DNA of 64,000 nt. Source: Pseudoflavonifractor sp. An184 (GTDB lineage Bacteria; Bacillota; Clostridia; Oscillospirales; Oscillospiraceae). Shown piece by piece: positions 1-8,621 of the stretch. How positions within the stretch are numbered: position 1 is the stretch's first letter; each line of letters starts with the position of its first letter. Location of the stretch: NCBI RefSeq assembly GCF_002160305.1, contig NZ_NFKI01000002.1:62001-126000 (forward strand), in the 5' to 3' direction. The translations under genes and the position numbers were made by a program. Below the pieces are notes generated by a model, which did not search any database, was not told where the DNA came from, and saw nothing but the letters and a program-made list of their open reading frames with translations.

Positions 1-345
1 AAGGCAGCGCATTTCCTCCTGCCGGTATGCCGTCAGCAGGGGGCGTTTCGGCTTGGGCAGAGCAATGGCCGCCGGGGGCTTATCCGGGTCAATCCCGAAA
101 TCCTGTGCCAGCTTTTGTGCCGCCTCGAAGCTGCTCAAACCAAAGAGCCTTGCCACAAGGTCGATCACATCGCCGGTGGCCCCGCAGCCGAAGCAGTAAA
201 AATACTTCTCATTCAGCTTCATGCTGGGATGCCGGTCATCGTGGAATGGGCAGCGGCACATCCCACTGCGATTGACCTGCAAGCCGTAATGCTCCGCTGC
301 ATCCCGCACATGAATCGTTTGCTTCACCAGCTCAAACAGCGTCAT
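1..345 (-). CDS. CHC2 zinc-finger protein (DNA primase-like), N-terminal part, cut by window edge
   Basis: Reading the minus strand from the ATG at 345 gives 115 codons that run off the left edge. The start has a GGGAGGG ribosome site just upstream. Cys32-Pro-Phe-His35 and Cys51-Phe-Gly-Cys54 form the CHC2 zinc-binding pattern of DnaG-type primases, followed by the usual GATGDVIDLV stretch. In this family the zinc finger reads the template during primer synthesis. Stand-alone CHC2 proteins of this kind are common on conjugative and integrative elements, which fits the accessory setting. The catalytic TOPRIM part is not in the window, so whether this is a full primase cannot be told. Confidence 0.85.
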   Translation of the reverse strand, partial: MTLFELVKQTIHVRDAAEHYGLQVNRSGMCRCPFHDDRHPSMKLNEKYFYCFGCGATGDVIDLVARLFGLSSFEAAQKLAQDFGIDPDKPPAAIALPKPKRPLLTAYRQEEMRCL

Positions 346-406
346 TTTCGCTCCCTCCCCTCTGAAAAATGATCGGATGCCGTTTTTTCCATAGAGCCTC
401 TCTTTC

Positions 407-435
407 TTGCGCTTCCGGCGCAGCTGTTGTATAAT
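407..435 (+). promoter_or_regulatory. Sigma-A type promoter for the 561-2349 gene pair
   Basis: TTGCGC (407-412) and TATAAT (430-435) are separated by 17 bases and point to the plus-strand gene pair. Divergent from the CHC2 gene start at 345. Confidence 0.6.
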
Positions 436-456
436 GTTGATACGGTTCCGAAAAAA

Positions 457-476
457 GTAATCTGCTTTCAGATTAC
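457..476 (+). promoter_or_regulatory. Leader hairpin or operator upstream of the sigma-like gene
   Basis: Perfect inverted repeat GTAATCTG / CAGATTAC with a CTTT loop in the 5' leader, just after the promoter. It lies inside a wider imperfect pair, GGTTCCG (about 444-450) and CGGAACC (about 509-515). It could be a protein-binding operator or an RNA structure. There is no T-run, so it is not a clear terminator. Confidence 0.35.
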
Positions 477-560
477 CCTTTCACTAATAGGAGAAATCCC
501 GGGTGTAAAACGGAACCATTTTTTGAAAAATCATAAAAAATTTTTGAAGGGGGTGGAGTC

Positions 561-1406
561 ATGGCGTATCTCACAGATGATGAGCTTCTGGATACCGAAG
601 ATGGCTTCACCGAATGGGATGAGGACACAGCCGCCGGATCGACGGAGGAAACGCTGGAACAGGCCCTTGCGGGAGAACGCCTGGCAGAACTGGAAAGCGA
701 GCTGGAGCAGGATGAGCATCCCGTTGATTATGATACCGAGCTGGAGACCGAGGAAGAAGAAGCCGCCCCGGTCAGCGAAAAGCGACTGAAACAGGAGATT
801 CGGGCGGAAGCCATGCGCCGGCTGGAGGAAGCGGCCCGTACCGAAAGTGATTTTCGGGTGGTCGTGGACGAATGGAACAAGCTGGACCGGAACCGGGAGC
901 GCCGGGAGCGGGACCACGAAAACCTCCGTGGGGATGTGCCGCTGGAATACCAAGCAGTTCCGGAACCAAAGCTCATCCCCCTGTGGATGAACAACCCGGC
1001 ATACCGGCAGCTGATGGCCGGGAACTTTCTGGACATCCTGTTTGACTGCCCCTATGAGATGCACTATCTGAGCGCCGACCCATTTATCTCCGGCATGATC
1101 GAAAATCTCAGTGAGGAACACAAGGAAGTCCTGTATTTTCTCTCTTTGCGGCTGTACAGCATCACCCGGCTTGCTGCCATTCGTGGACAGTCTGACCGCA
1201 ATATCCGCAAGCTGCGGAAAACCATCCATAAAAAATTGCAGCGCCAGATGTATGACCATCTGTGCAGCAAGCCGGAAAACGGCCTGACCTTGCGGGAGCG
1301 CCGGTTTCTGGAGGAATACTCGAAAATCGCAAAGAAACAGGGCAAGGACGCCGTGATTCGGCGGGAGAACAAGACCAAGCGCAGAAAAAAGAAAAAACGC
1401 CCCTGA
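561..1406 (+). CDS. Sigma-70-like helix-turn-helix protein with acidic N-terminus
   Basis: 281 aa. Residues 1-75 are very acidic. The middle (about 80-130) is charged and probably coiled. Residues about 175-240 resemble sigma region 4: a helical segment with LSEEHKEVLYFLSLRLY followed by a second helix (RNIRKLRKTIHKKL) that could contact DNA. The C-terminus is a Lys/Arg tail. Such proteins occur on mobile elements of Firmicutes next to DUF6076 genes, as here (34 bases to the next gene, same strand). The start is supported by a purine-rich AAGGGGGTGGAG site. I infer a regulator of element genes; no target can be named. Confidence 0.55.
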   Translation: MAYLTDDELLDTEDGFTEWDEDTAAGSTEETLEQALAGERLAELESELEQDEHPVDYDTELETEEEEAAPVSEKRLKQEIRAEAMRRLEEAARTESDFRVVVDEWNKLDRNRERRERDHENLRGDVPLEYQAVPEPKLIPLWMNNPAYRQLMAGNFLDILFDCPYEMHYLSADPFISGMIENLSEEHKEVLYFLSLRLYSITRLAAIRGQSDRNIRKLRKTIHKKLQRQMYDHLCSKPENGLTLRERRFLEEYSKIAKKQGKDAVIRRENKTKRRKKKKRP

Positions 1407-1440
1407 TGGCAGGGGCGATGAAACAGAAAGGGCACGCATA

Positions 1441-2349
1441 ATGAAGAATCTATTTGAACAATCCCGTTCTCATTGGGTGCGCTACGATCATTATGAGCTG
1501 AAAACAGCGGAAGATGGCAAACGGTACATCACTCCCGGCAAAAACGCAAAGCCGGATGTCTACAATCCGCTGAAAGAGATCCCGAACATTGTGTTGGATG
1601 CACTAAATGTGGGGATGCTGCTGATGGGACGTAAACCGGAGGCAGAAGTGGAAAAGGCTGTGATGGAGTTTGTCACCCGGTACGGCCTACTGGGGCTGAT
1701 GACCGCTCTGCCCACGACGCCGACTTTTATGGACTACGAGGCGGTGTACCTGCCGAAAAACCACTTTATCAAGGAAGAATCTATGGCGACAGGCCAATAT
1801 CTGTCCCTTTTTTACCCCTTCGACCAGCTGGACGTGGTGAAAAAGGGCATTGAATCCACATGGAATGTGTCCAGAGACCGGACCATGATTGCCCTGACCA
1901 TGACTTTCATGGACGAGCCGATGGCAAAGAACATGAGCTTCCAGCGAGAGTATGCTGAACCCTACGACTGGGTTGCCCAGCAGTTCAAGGACTGGGCATT
2001 CACCCTATCTACCTCAATCCTGTACTACAATGATTATGACTCCATTGATGAGGACGCACGGGGCCTGTATCGCAAAGCTATGGCTGCGTTCGGCGGAATC
2101 GCCCCCAGCTACCACATTGAGCTTCTGGATAAGCCCACCATCTACTGGGATTTTCACTCTCTACTGCTGGGTATCCAGATGATGTTCAGTTTCATGCTGG
2201 TGGACGATGACCAGCCCCTGCGCCTGTGCAAGCACTGTCAGAAGGTGTTCCTGGGCAGCCGGTCCAACGCCGCTTTTTGTAGCCCACGGTGCAAGAACCA
2301 GTACAATGTCTATAAGAGTCGTGAGAAGTCCAAGGGAGAAGCAGACTAA
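1441..2349 (+). CDS. DUF6076 family protein with C-terminal zinc-binding motif
   Basis: 302 aa. The body is mixed alpha/beta with no recognised catalytic motif. The C-terminus has CKHC (from about residue 264) and, after a short spacer, FCSPRCKNQYN, a four-cysteine zinc-ribbon-like site. I recognise the layout as DUF6076, a family of unknown function found on accessory elements of Lachnospiraceae and Oscillospiraceae. It follows the sigma-like gene by 34 bases and probably shares its promoter. The zinc end suggests nucleic-acid or protein binding, but this is inference. Confidence 0.65.
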   Translation: MKNLFEQSRSHWVRYDHYELKTAEDGKRYITPGKNAKPDVYNPLKEIPNIVLDALNVGMLLMGRKPEAEVEKAVMEFVTRYGLLGLMTALPTTPTFMDYEAVYLPKNHFIKEESMATGQYLSLFYPFDQLDVVKKGIESTWNVSRDRTMIALTMTFMDEPMAKNMSFQREYAEPYDWVAQQFKDWAFTLSTSILYYNDYDSIDEDARGLYRKAMAAFGGIAPSYHIELLDKPTIYWDFHSLLLGIQMMFSFMLVDDDQPLRLCKHCQKVFLGSRSNAAFCSPRCKNQYNVYKSREKSKGEAD

Positions 2350-2470
2350 CGAGGGCACTGTTGCTTCTATTGGGCACCAATACGATTGCGATCTCCCGAC
2401 GCCAACAATTCAAATGGAAATTGTTTATAATGTGGGCTCTCATGACGTGTATAGTTCTCATCTCCAAATC

Positions 2471-2512
2471 AAAACAGCGCAGACCACCATTTTGGGCGGC
2501 CTGCGCTGTTTT
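2471..2512. terminator. Bidirectional intrinsic terminator between convergent genes
   Basis: Perfect 12-base arms (AAAACAGCGCAG / CTGCGCTGTTTT) with A/T ends on both sides, sitting between the end of the plus-strand DUF6076 gene and the end of the minus-strand restriction cluster. Confidence 0.8.
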
Positions 2513-2536
2513 GGTATTCAGAATGACTCTTGATAA

Positions 2537-3250
2537 TTATATCCCTATTACAAATTCATAATCAAGTTGTTGCTTGCGATATTGCCAATCGGGCATATGA
2601 ACGGTGATAAAATCGAAAAATTCCTTGTTGTGATATGGATAAAGGAAGTGAGCCAATTCGTGTAAAACTACGTACTCTATGCAGGGAACACTTGCTTTGT
2701 ATAAATAGAAGTTTAAATTGATTTTTTGATTAGTTCTACTGCAGCTACCCCATAATGTCCGCATTTTCTTCACGCATATATCCGGACGCTGAACTCCATG
2801 TTTCTCAACTATGGGATACAGTCTATTAAGAACATCTTGAAAATACTCCTTTGATGTTTTTTGCCACCAGTTGTTCACTTGCTTGTCGATAATTTGTTGA
2901 TCTGTTTCTGGTGTGTAAACATTGAGGACGCTGTCTTCCCTTATAATTTGTTTGCGCCGCGCCTGATAAACTTGGATTGTAAGTTGTCTGCCTAAGATAC
3001 GAGTAGAAGATCCAGACACAAAATGTTTCTCTTTCTCAATTGCTCGAGTTTGAATAAAAAACTCCAGTTTTTCTTCAATCCAACCGGCCTTATCATTCAG
3101 GTACTCAGCGATCCATTCCTCTGGTGTCCCTGTTGGTACAGATAGCTTAATTTCACCAGATGGGAATACCTTGAGGCGGACTTGCTTCATCTTCTTTAAG
3201 GAAACCGATACCGGCAATACTGATCCTTTTACAGTTACAAAATAGTCCAT
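2537..3250 (-). CDS. YgjP/DUF45-type zinc metallopeptidase of type I R-M cluster
   Basis: 237 aa. Contains HELAHFLYPYHNKEF near the C-terminus: HExxH plus the downstream His that complete a gluzincin-like zinc site, as in the YgjP (SprT/WLM-like) family. An upstream LWGSCS motif is also typical. It starts 3 bases after the hsdR stop, so it is co-transcribed and probably translationally coupled. YgjP-type genes commonly sit beside type I restriction genes. Their role there is not established; I infer possible processing or turnover of a restriction subunit or an SprT-like DNA-protein repair role. Confidence 0.85.
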   Translation of the reverse strand: MDYFVTVKGSVLPVSVSLKKMKQVRLKVFPSGEIKLSVPTGTPEEWIAEYLNDKAGWIEEKLEFFIQTRAIEKEKHFVSGSSTRILGRQLTIQVYQARRKQIIREDSVLNVYTPETDQQIIDKQVNNWWQKTSKEYFQDVLNRLYPIVEKHGVQRPDICVKKMRTLWGSCSRTNQKINLNFYLYKASVPCIEYVVLHELAHFLYPYHNKEFFDFITVHMPDWQYRKQQLDYEFVIGI

Positions 3251-3253
3251 ATA

Positions 3254-6200
3254 TCAGTACCTGCTCATTGCTGTCTTGATTGCATTTTCAATTAGGATAT
3301 CCATTTTGTCGATGGGTAAGTCCACGCCAAATTCATCACAGAAATCCCACAGTAAATCCTCCACAGCCTGGTTCATTTTCTTGTGGATAGGAGTACTTGT
3401 TCTCCAATCCACACGTGCAAGCGACTGTACTGCCTGTTTCATATCCAGTGCGAGCTTACCAATGGCATCATCAAATTCCAGGCTATCCTGGCCATGCTGC
3501 TTTAATATGTCGGAAACGACACCGTAAAACGCTTTGGCATCGCTATCATTCGAGATTGCAGTCGGATAGGAGTGGCCGGTGAAACCTTGTCTAAGATCTT
3601 CTGCCATTCTCTTCATGCTGGCAAGATAAATATTTTCATCTCTGGATCTCCGGTATTCTGCAATGGTCTCTCTGATTCTTTCAGAAAAGCGTTTGAACAG
3701 CATAGGATCTTCATATCTCCGAGATTCGAGTTCAGAGACAATACGAGTATGGATATATGCAGCTTTCGCTTTTTGACCCTCCACTTCTTCAAGTTGCTTA
3801 TCCATCGCAGCTTTGTCATGAATAGCGACAGGCTCAACAACGATTTCTACGGGCTCAGATGTAACAAAAGTGTTCAGCAGACTTCTGATTCCATCCTCGT
3901 ATTTGCTGAAATCAACTTTTTCCGCATAAACCATCATCAGGGCAGACCGCAGTTTCTGAAAGAACAAAAGATCTGCTTTATAGTTTTGCATTTGATCAAA
4001 ACCAATACTCTGGTACAAGGAGTAGTTTCCGACAGCCATGGTCATCATCTTAGAAAAGGCCGCTAACTTCTCATAGAATTCTTTTCTCAGCTTTTCACTT
4101 TCAGCGGCATCTTCTTTTTCAAAGAAAGCAACCCATGCTCTGGGATTATTCTGGTCAAAAGTAACATCACCAAAGAAATTCCACAGTGCCTTATGCGCTT
4201 CTTTTAATTTTTCCTGGCCTTCAGCCGCTGTTACTATCGATTCAGCAATGTCGGCGGGATCATAGCCAGACAAGCCAGACTGATCATCACTGTACATTTC
4301 CATGGCGTTGTTCAGATTTCCAAACAAACCCCAATAATCGACAATCAGACCGAAGTCTTTCCCCGCAGCGATCCGGTTGACACGTGCAATTGCCTGCAAA
4401 AGAGAGTGCTCTTTCATAGGCTTGTCAACATACAGCACGCCTAAAGATGGCGCATCAAAGCCTGTTAACAGCATACTTTGAACGATGACGATATCTACAT
4501 CCTCGCCACCAATAATATTGTTTTTTACGTATTCCTCGTAATCATCGTATTTTGTGCCAAAACGTGGCTCGACTTCATTCTTGAAGAAATCACGGATGAT
4601 AGCTTTATCGTTTTTGGTGACAGTTCCTTCGTCACCCTCTGAAGATACAGAATCATCGCAGATCAACGCAGCTGCTTTAACTCCTCCAAGTCCATTAATT
4701 GCATGCTCCAGTTGGACAGCAAGCGCACGGGTAGATACTGCCACCATGGCCTTAAATCCGCGAGGTTTGCAATAATTTAGGAAATGTTCGTGGATATCAA
4801 AAGCAATCATAGAAAGCCGCTGTTCCGTCTGTGCCAAGTGCATGAAGGAACTCCACTTCCTGCGCATATCCTCCTTCTGCGGCTCGGTCAGCGGTGCCAG
4901 AATGCTCTTTAGATAGTCATCAATTTTGTCGCTGGTAACTTTCTGCGGAATCACACGCCCATCGTAAACCAGCGGTACAATAACGCCGTCGCGAATACCA
5001 TCTTCAAACCGATAAGAATGTCCAATTTGTTTACCAAACTTCAGATAAGTATTGCTCTTATCCTTTCTAAGCAGAGGTGTTCCAGTAAAGCCGACCTTAA
5101 ATGCGTTTGGGAGAACCTCATTCATCATGTTGTGGAATTCACCGGTATGTGAGCGGTGGCTTTCGTCGATCAAAAGGAAGATATTTTCGTTCAGAATCTT
5201 GGTGCGGGATTTAGCTGCTGCTTCAAACTTATTAATTGTTGTGGCGATAATGGTATTTCCGTCGTCTTTCAGCAGAGATACCAGGCCACGGCCAGTCGTT
5301 GCTTCCACCGGATCCATGCCCGTATGAACGAAGTTATCCCGCAGCTGCTTGATCAGATTCAAACGATCGCAGACCAATACAAATCTTGGATTTGCCACAC
5401 GCTTGTCAGCGATAATACGCTTTACAAGCATAACCATTGTCAGGGATTTACCGCTTCCCTGTGTATGCCAAATGACACCGCCCCGGCTGAGGCAATCATC
5501 CTCACCGTGGATACGACGCATCGTATTTTCAACACCAAAGAACTGCTGATAGCGGGCAACTTTCTTAATGCCACTATCATACAGAATGTAAAAACGAATA
5601 ATATCAAGCAAGCGCCGTTTGCTGAGCATGGACACAATAGCTCGGTCTTGCTCTGTGATATGGCTGTCATCTACATAGCGTTTGGCAGTATCGGTCTGCC
5701 ACTGCACATCTTCTTCGTGCCACTTGCAGTAGAACTCCTGCTTTGTTCCGGCAGTTCCGTATTTCACGAATTCCGGATTCATAGCAATGGCCAACTGCGT
5801 AAACTTAAACAGTTGCGGAATATAATCGGGTTGCCAGTTGCGGACATTCTGCTTCACGCCCTCTTCCACATCTACACTGGACTTCTTACATTCGATCACA
5901 ACCAAAGGAATGCCATTGACGAGCAGAACAATATCAGGCCGGGCATATTTGCCATTATTTCTCTCTACAGAGAACTCGTCTGTAACTTGCCAGATGTTCT
6001 TATCCGGCTCATCCCAGTTAATATAGGAAATATCGAAGGACTGAGTGTTGCCGTCATACAAATGCACATCGCAGCTCTTACCATAAATCAACCTGTCATA
6101 GATCGCTTTGCTGGAAAACATTAAACCACGTTCCAGAGGAGCATCCAGTTCCCGAATCGCCTCGCCAATGGCGTCATCCGGGAATGGGGTCTGCTTTCCC

Positions 6201-6385
6201 CGGTAAATAAAAGACTGAGAGGCCAAAAATTCCCGCATAACATCAGGAAAAAGAACATGCGAAAGATGGCCGCGCTTCTGCTCGGCCTCCGCTCTGGGAA
6301 TATACTGGTAGCCCATGGCTTGTAGTTCTTTCAGCGCTCTGTCCTGGGACTCCGGGCGCTCATTAAAAATCTGATGATGCGGCAT
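3254..6385 (-). CDS. hsdR: Type I restriction enzyme R subunit (HsdR)
   Basis: 1043 aa, normal length. The nuclease domain shows D151 and E165-C-K167 of the PD-(D/E)xK fold. The motor follows with Walker A QGSGKS (about 309-314), DESH (407-410), GFTGTP (432-437) and the motif VI-like QAIARVNR. The C-terminal third is the helical domain that docks on the methylase core. Function in this family: ATP-driven DNA translocation and cleavage away from the recognition site when DNA is unmodified. No frame break is visible, so the subunit looks intact. A GGAGG site precedes the ATG. It follows the DUF2188 gene after a hairpin at 6420-6443. Confidence 0.97.
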   Translation of the reverse strand: MPHHQIFNERPESQDRALKELQAMGYQYIPRAEAEQKRGHLSHVLFPDVMREFLASQSFIYRGKQTPFPDDAIGEAIRELDAPLERGLMFSSKAIYDRLIYGKSCDVHLYDGNTQSFDISYINWDEPDKNIWQVTDEFSVERNNGKYARPDIVLLVNGIPLVVIECKKSSVDVEEGVKQNVRNWQPDYIPQLFKFTQLAIAMNPEFVKYGTAGTKQEFYCKWHEEDVQWQTDTAKRYVDDSHITEQDRAIVSMLSKRRLLDIIRFYILYDSGIKKVARYQQFFGVENTMRRIHGEDDCLSRGGVIWHTQGSGKSLTMVMLVKRIIADKRVANPRFVLVCDRLNLIKQLRDNFVHTGMDPVEATTGRGLVSLLKDDGNTIIATTINKFEAAAKSRTKILNENIFLLIDESHRSHTGEFHNMMNEVLPNAFKVGFTGTPLLRKDKSNTYLKFGKQIGHSYRFEDGIRDGVIVPLVYDGRVIPQKVTSDKIDDYLKSILAPLTEPQKEDMRRKWSSFMHLAQTEQRLSMIAFDIHEHFLNYCKPRGFKAMVAVSTRALAVQLEHAINGLGGVKAAALICDDSVSSEGDEGTVTKNDKAIIRDFFKNEVEPRFGTKYDDYEEYVKNNIIGGEDVDIVIVQSMLLTGFDAPSLGVLYVDKPMKEHSLLQAIARVNRIAAGKDFGLIVDYWGLFGNLNNAMEMYSDDQSGLSGYDPADIAESIVTAAEGQEKLKEAHKALWNFFGDVTFDQNNPRAWVAFFEKEDAAESEKLRKEFYEKLAAFSKMMTMAVGNYSLYQSIGFDQMQNYKADLLFFQKLRSALMMVYAEKVDFSKYEDGIRSLLNTFVTSEPVEIVVEPVAIHDKAAMDKQLEEVEGQKAKAAYIHTRIVSELESRRYEDPMLFKRFSERIRETIAEYRRSRDENIYLASMKRMAEDLRQGFTGHSYPTAISNDSDAKAFYGVVSDILKQHGQDSLEFDDAIGKLALDMKQAVQSLARVDWRTSTPIHKKMNQAVEDLLWDFCDEFGVDLPIDKMDILIENAIKTAMSRY

Positions 6386-6419
6386 AGTGAATACCTCCGA
6401 CCTGTATGATAAAGAGGCA

Positions 6420-6443
6420 CAGCAGGGCGCTAAGGCCCTGCTG
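6420..6443 (-). terminator. Hairpin between the DUF2188 gene and hsdR
   Basis: CAGCAGGGC / GCCCTGCTG arms with a 6-base loop, just after the DUF2188 stop on the minus strand, followed by a weak T-rich stretch (CTCTTT). It may partly separate the small-gene transcript from hsdR. Confidence 0.5.
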
Positions 6444-6454
6444 GCCTGTTTTGA

Positions 6455-6688
6455 TTACTTCTTGTCCCTCGGCGGACAGGGGTCATTGCCGTGACTGTTG
6501 GGGTTCTGAATGGTGCCATCCTTGCGGTGGGGAATCAGTTCCGTTCCCTGGTTGATGCTCATCCTCCTGCCAGCCTCCATAGCCTCTTTCTTAGTCTCGT
6601 AATGACCACTGCTGCGCTTTGCGTTTTCACGCTTCACATCCCAACCTCCGTTGGAATTAGGGACAATATGATGTTCTTTTCTTGCCAT
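6455..6688 (-). CDS. DUF2188 family small protein
   Basis: 77 aa from the ATG at 6688, which has AGGGGG upstream; a longer reading to 6760 would lack a site. The sequence (HHIVPNSNGGWDVKREN..., then HYETKKEAMEAGRR, then ELIPHRKDGTIQ) matches the DUF2188 pattern of a short beta-rich domain with a conserved HRKDGxIQ end. Function unknown. It starts 4 bases after the 70-aa gene, and the two travel together inside the restriction cluster. Confidence 0.8.
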   Translation of the reverse strand: MARKEHHIVPNSNGGWDVKRENAKRSSGHYETKKEAMEAGRRMSINQGTELIPHRKDGTIQNPNSHGNDPCPPRDKK

Positions 6689-6692
6689 GTGC

Positions 6693-6905
6693 TTACCCCC
6701 TATGAGCCTTGGGGCAGCACACTGCGCACCCGTCTGCATCAGAATAGTAGACCTTGGCATACCTTACGGCATCTGTCTCGCTGGCGTGCCAACCGAGGTC
6801 AATGGACTCTCTGATTTTCAGCGTATTGGCATGTTCGTGCGTATGAACCTCATGGTGTAACCCAGGGTTCAGTGTTTGGTTTTTATTTACACAATAGTAG
6901 GGCAT
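6693..6905 (-). CDS. 70-aa Cys/His-rich small protein of the R-M cluster
   Basis: The start at 6905 has AAAGGA upstream. The protein begins MPYYCVNKNQ, has HHEVHTHEH in the middle and ends DGCAVCCPKAH. I recognise a widespread, unnamed small family (VNKN...HEVH...DGCxxC) often found with type I restriction genes or stress loci. The Cys/His spacing suggests metal binding, but the usual Cys after HEVH is replaced here by His/Glu-rich sequence. No function is assigned. Confidence 0.65.
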   Translation of the reverse strand: MPYYCVNKNQTLNPGLHHEVHTHEHANTLKIRESIDLGWHASETDAVRYAKVYYSDADGCAVCCPKAHRG

Positions 6906-6919
6906 TTGAATCCTTTCTC

Positions 6920-6955
6920 TTGACGATAGTCAAGCCGGCGTGCTATAGTTAGCAC
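6920..6955 (-). promoter_or_regulatory. Two short palindromes upstream of the 70-aa gene
   Basis: TTGAC-GATA-GTCAA (6920-6933) and GTGCTA-TAGT-TAGCAC (6940-6955) lie one after the other in the leader of the 70-aa gene. They look like operator half-site pairs or small RNA hairpins controlling the second half of the restriction cluster. Confidence 0.4.
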
Positions 6956-6985
6956 ATAAGTTGATGTACGAGTCTGCTTATAATC

Positions 6986-7026
6986 GAGTGATTAAACTGT
7001 TGCCGCGGTTTAATCACTCATTTTTT
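6986..7026 (+). terminator. Strong intrinsic terminator facing the plus strand, no plus gene upstream
   Basis: GAGTGATTAAAC / GTTTAATCACTC (12-base perfect arms) followed by ATTTTTT on the plus strand. All genes here are on the minus strand, so it would stop antisense transcription coming from the hsdR side, or it is the end of an unannotated plus-strand RNA. Confidence 0.55.
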
Positions 7027-7079
7027 GTGCCCTCATAGGCCTCACCACCTTTCAAGAAATTCACCTATATTTAAGGGAT

Positions 7080-7105
7080 GCCGGTGTGGTTGACGCCACA
7101 CCGGC
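7080..7105 (-). terminator. Terminator-like hairpin after hsdS
   Basis: GCCGGTGTGG / CCACACCGGC with a 6-base loop directly after the hsdS stop codon. The T-tract on the minus strand is weak. Confidence 0.5.
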
Positions 7106-7113
7106 GTTTCAAA

Positions 7114-8400
7114 CTAAGCATTAACACGCGCAAGTCCTGTCAACAGTAGTTGCATAATGGCTTTTTTCTTTTGTTGCCATGCTTTAATTTCGGTCTCGAT
7201 TAGAGTGATTTCTCTATCAGAACTTTCCAGGACATTTGCAATAGTATCCTGTTCATCCCGGGCTGGCAATTCAATAACCATTGCCTTAATTTCTTTGGAT
7301 GCAATTCCTTTTATGGAAGTGCCTTGTGACATAGACAGAATACGTTGGATTTCCCGTTGCAGCTGGAGCGTGACAAAATACAGATTGCCCTTAACATCAA
7401 CAAGGTTTATAAAATCTTGGCTTGTACAAAGGGCTGTTGGCGCAATTGCAATTTTACCAACACCCACTCGAGAAACAATTAGTATAGAATTCTCGGGGCA
7501 AATTTTTGTTGCGGAATTATTTACCGCCTCTTCTGTAATATAGCGAGTAGCGTTAATGCAACGGATATTTCCTTCTTGCAGATCTGCCGATGAAATCCAC
7601 GGAATTGTTCCGTGCCAGTATTCATCATTTGAGGTGTCTGGCGTCCCACCTCCTACAAATTCACATAAATCCGACAGCGGTGTCTCAATCCATTCGGAGC
7701 GCTCAAACCCCGGCAGTCTTACGCCACTACTGGGATCCAGGAGCTTCTGCATCAGCCACTGCTTCTGACGGCGCTTTTCTTCTAACAGCTTTTTCTTCAG
7801 TTCAAGCGCTCGGTCGAACTGGGCAATAATCTCATTAATACGTTCCTGCTCCTGTAATGAAGGCAAAGGAATTCGTCCGAGCAAAACATCTTCATTATTG
7901 ACCTTCATGTCGTTCTTGGCACCACGTTTTACAAGCGGCTTCAAGTAGTTGTTCAAACAAGTATCAATGCTGAAGTAATTTTCGAGATACTGTCCAGTAA
8001 TGGGAGAATTACAATGGTAAACAGCATACAGCGTTGATACAATTCCGGGAACGCCATGATTCTGTTTGATGATGCCGTAAGGATTTTCTTTCAGCGGACT
8101 TTTGGTATAAACCACATCACCAGTTTCAACGATATGATATGCTGCCACAGACTCTCCAGCATAAGAACGCCCAAGAAGATCAATCTGGTTTATAATGCCT
8201 TGCTCACCAGACACGGAAAGAACATCTTCTTTTCCAAAATGTAAATCTTCGTTGCGATCCTTATTCTCGGTTAGTACTGTATTCAACGGCACAGGATCGC
8301 CCCATTCGTTCGGGAACAGCATGGCACGCTCCGTACGATATCCCTCCGGCACTTCACCGCGGCGAACGGCATCTATTCTGTTTTTGATTGATTCTCTCAT
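7114..8400 (-). CDS. hsdS: Type I restriction specificity subunit (HsdS), two target-recognition domains
   Basis: 428 aa. Two half-subunit repeats are visible. The first target domain (about 1-175) ends in LPSLQEQERINEIIAQFDRALELKKKL, the conserved spacer helix. The second domain (about 235-380) ends in a parallel helix, ELPARDEQDTIANVLESSDREITLIETEI. Each target domain reads one half of a bipartite DNA site, and the helices set the spacing. It starts 3 bases after the 45-aa gene. The cluster also has a separate half-length S gene upstream of hsdM, which is unusual. Confidence 0.95.
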   Translation of the reverse strand: MRESIKNRIDAVRRGEVPEGYRTERAMLFPNEWGDPVPLNTVLTENKDRNEDLHFGKEDVLSVSGEQGIINQIDLLGRSYAGESVAAYHIVETGDVVYTKSPLKENPYGIIKQNHGVPGIVSTLYAVYHCNSPITGQYLENYFSIDTCLNNYLKPLVKRGAKNDMKVNNEDVLLGRIPLPSLQEQERINEIIAQFDRALELKKKLLEEKRRQKQWLMQKLLDPSSGVRLPGFERSEWIETPLSDLCEFVGGGTPDTSNDEYWHGTIPWISSADLQEGNIRCINATRYITEEAVNNSATKICPENSILIVSRVGVGKIAIAPTALCTSQDFINLVDVKGNLYFVTLQLQREIQRILSMSQGTSIKGIASKEIKAMVIELPARDEQDTIANVLESSDREITLIETEIKAWQQKKKAIMQLLLTGLARVNA

Positions 8401-8403
8401 AAC

Positions 8404-8541
8404 TCAATCCTCTATCTGTAAATTGTGCAGCGCAGTAGCGAGGCTTGCATCGCCGGTAGAAAATAATGTGAAAGCGTATGCGGCAAATGATGCCGCCTTG
8501 GTAATCGCGGGGATACCGTGGGCATTAACAAACTGTGCCAT
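8404..8541 (-). CDS. 45-aa hypothetical protein between dinD and hsdS
   Basis: The best start is the ATG at 8541, about 9 bases after GGAG; earlier ATGs in the same frame are worse placed. The sequence (MAQFVNAHGIPAITKAASF...) has a small hydrophobic, Ala-rich middle that could be one membrane-seeking helix. No family recognised. Tight packing (3 bases to hsdS) supports a real gene, but it is small. Confidence 0.4.
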   Translation of the reverse strand: MAQFVNAHGIPAITKAASFAAYAFTLFSTGDASLATALHNLQIED

Positions 8542-8621
8542 TGGCATCATCTCCTTTGCTCTCATATAGGTCAGGGCGAGTGGGATGCAAGCTGCTACCG
8601 TCTCCACAAACATGTGGTAAA

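Noticed and set aside
531-1439. 302-codon minus-strand frame opposite the sigma-like gene
   Set aside because: No ribosome site, low-complexity Leu/Phe/Pro sequence; the plus-strand gene has a promoter and a sensible operon partner.
5156-6124. 322-codon plus-strand frame inside hsdR
   Set aside because: Lies wholly within intact hsdR and shows no family pattern.
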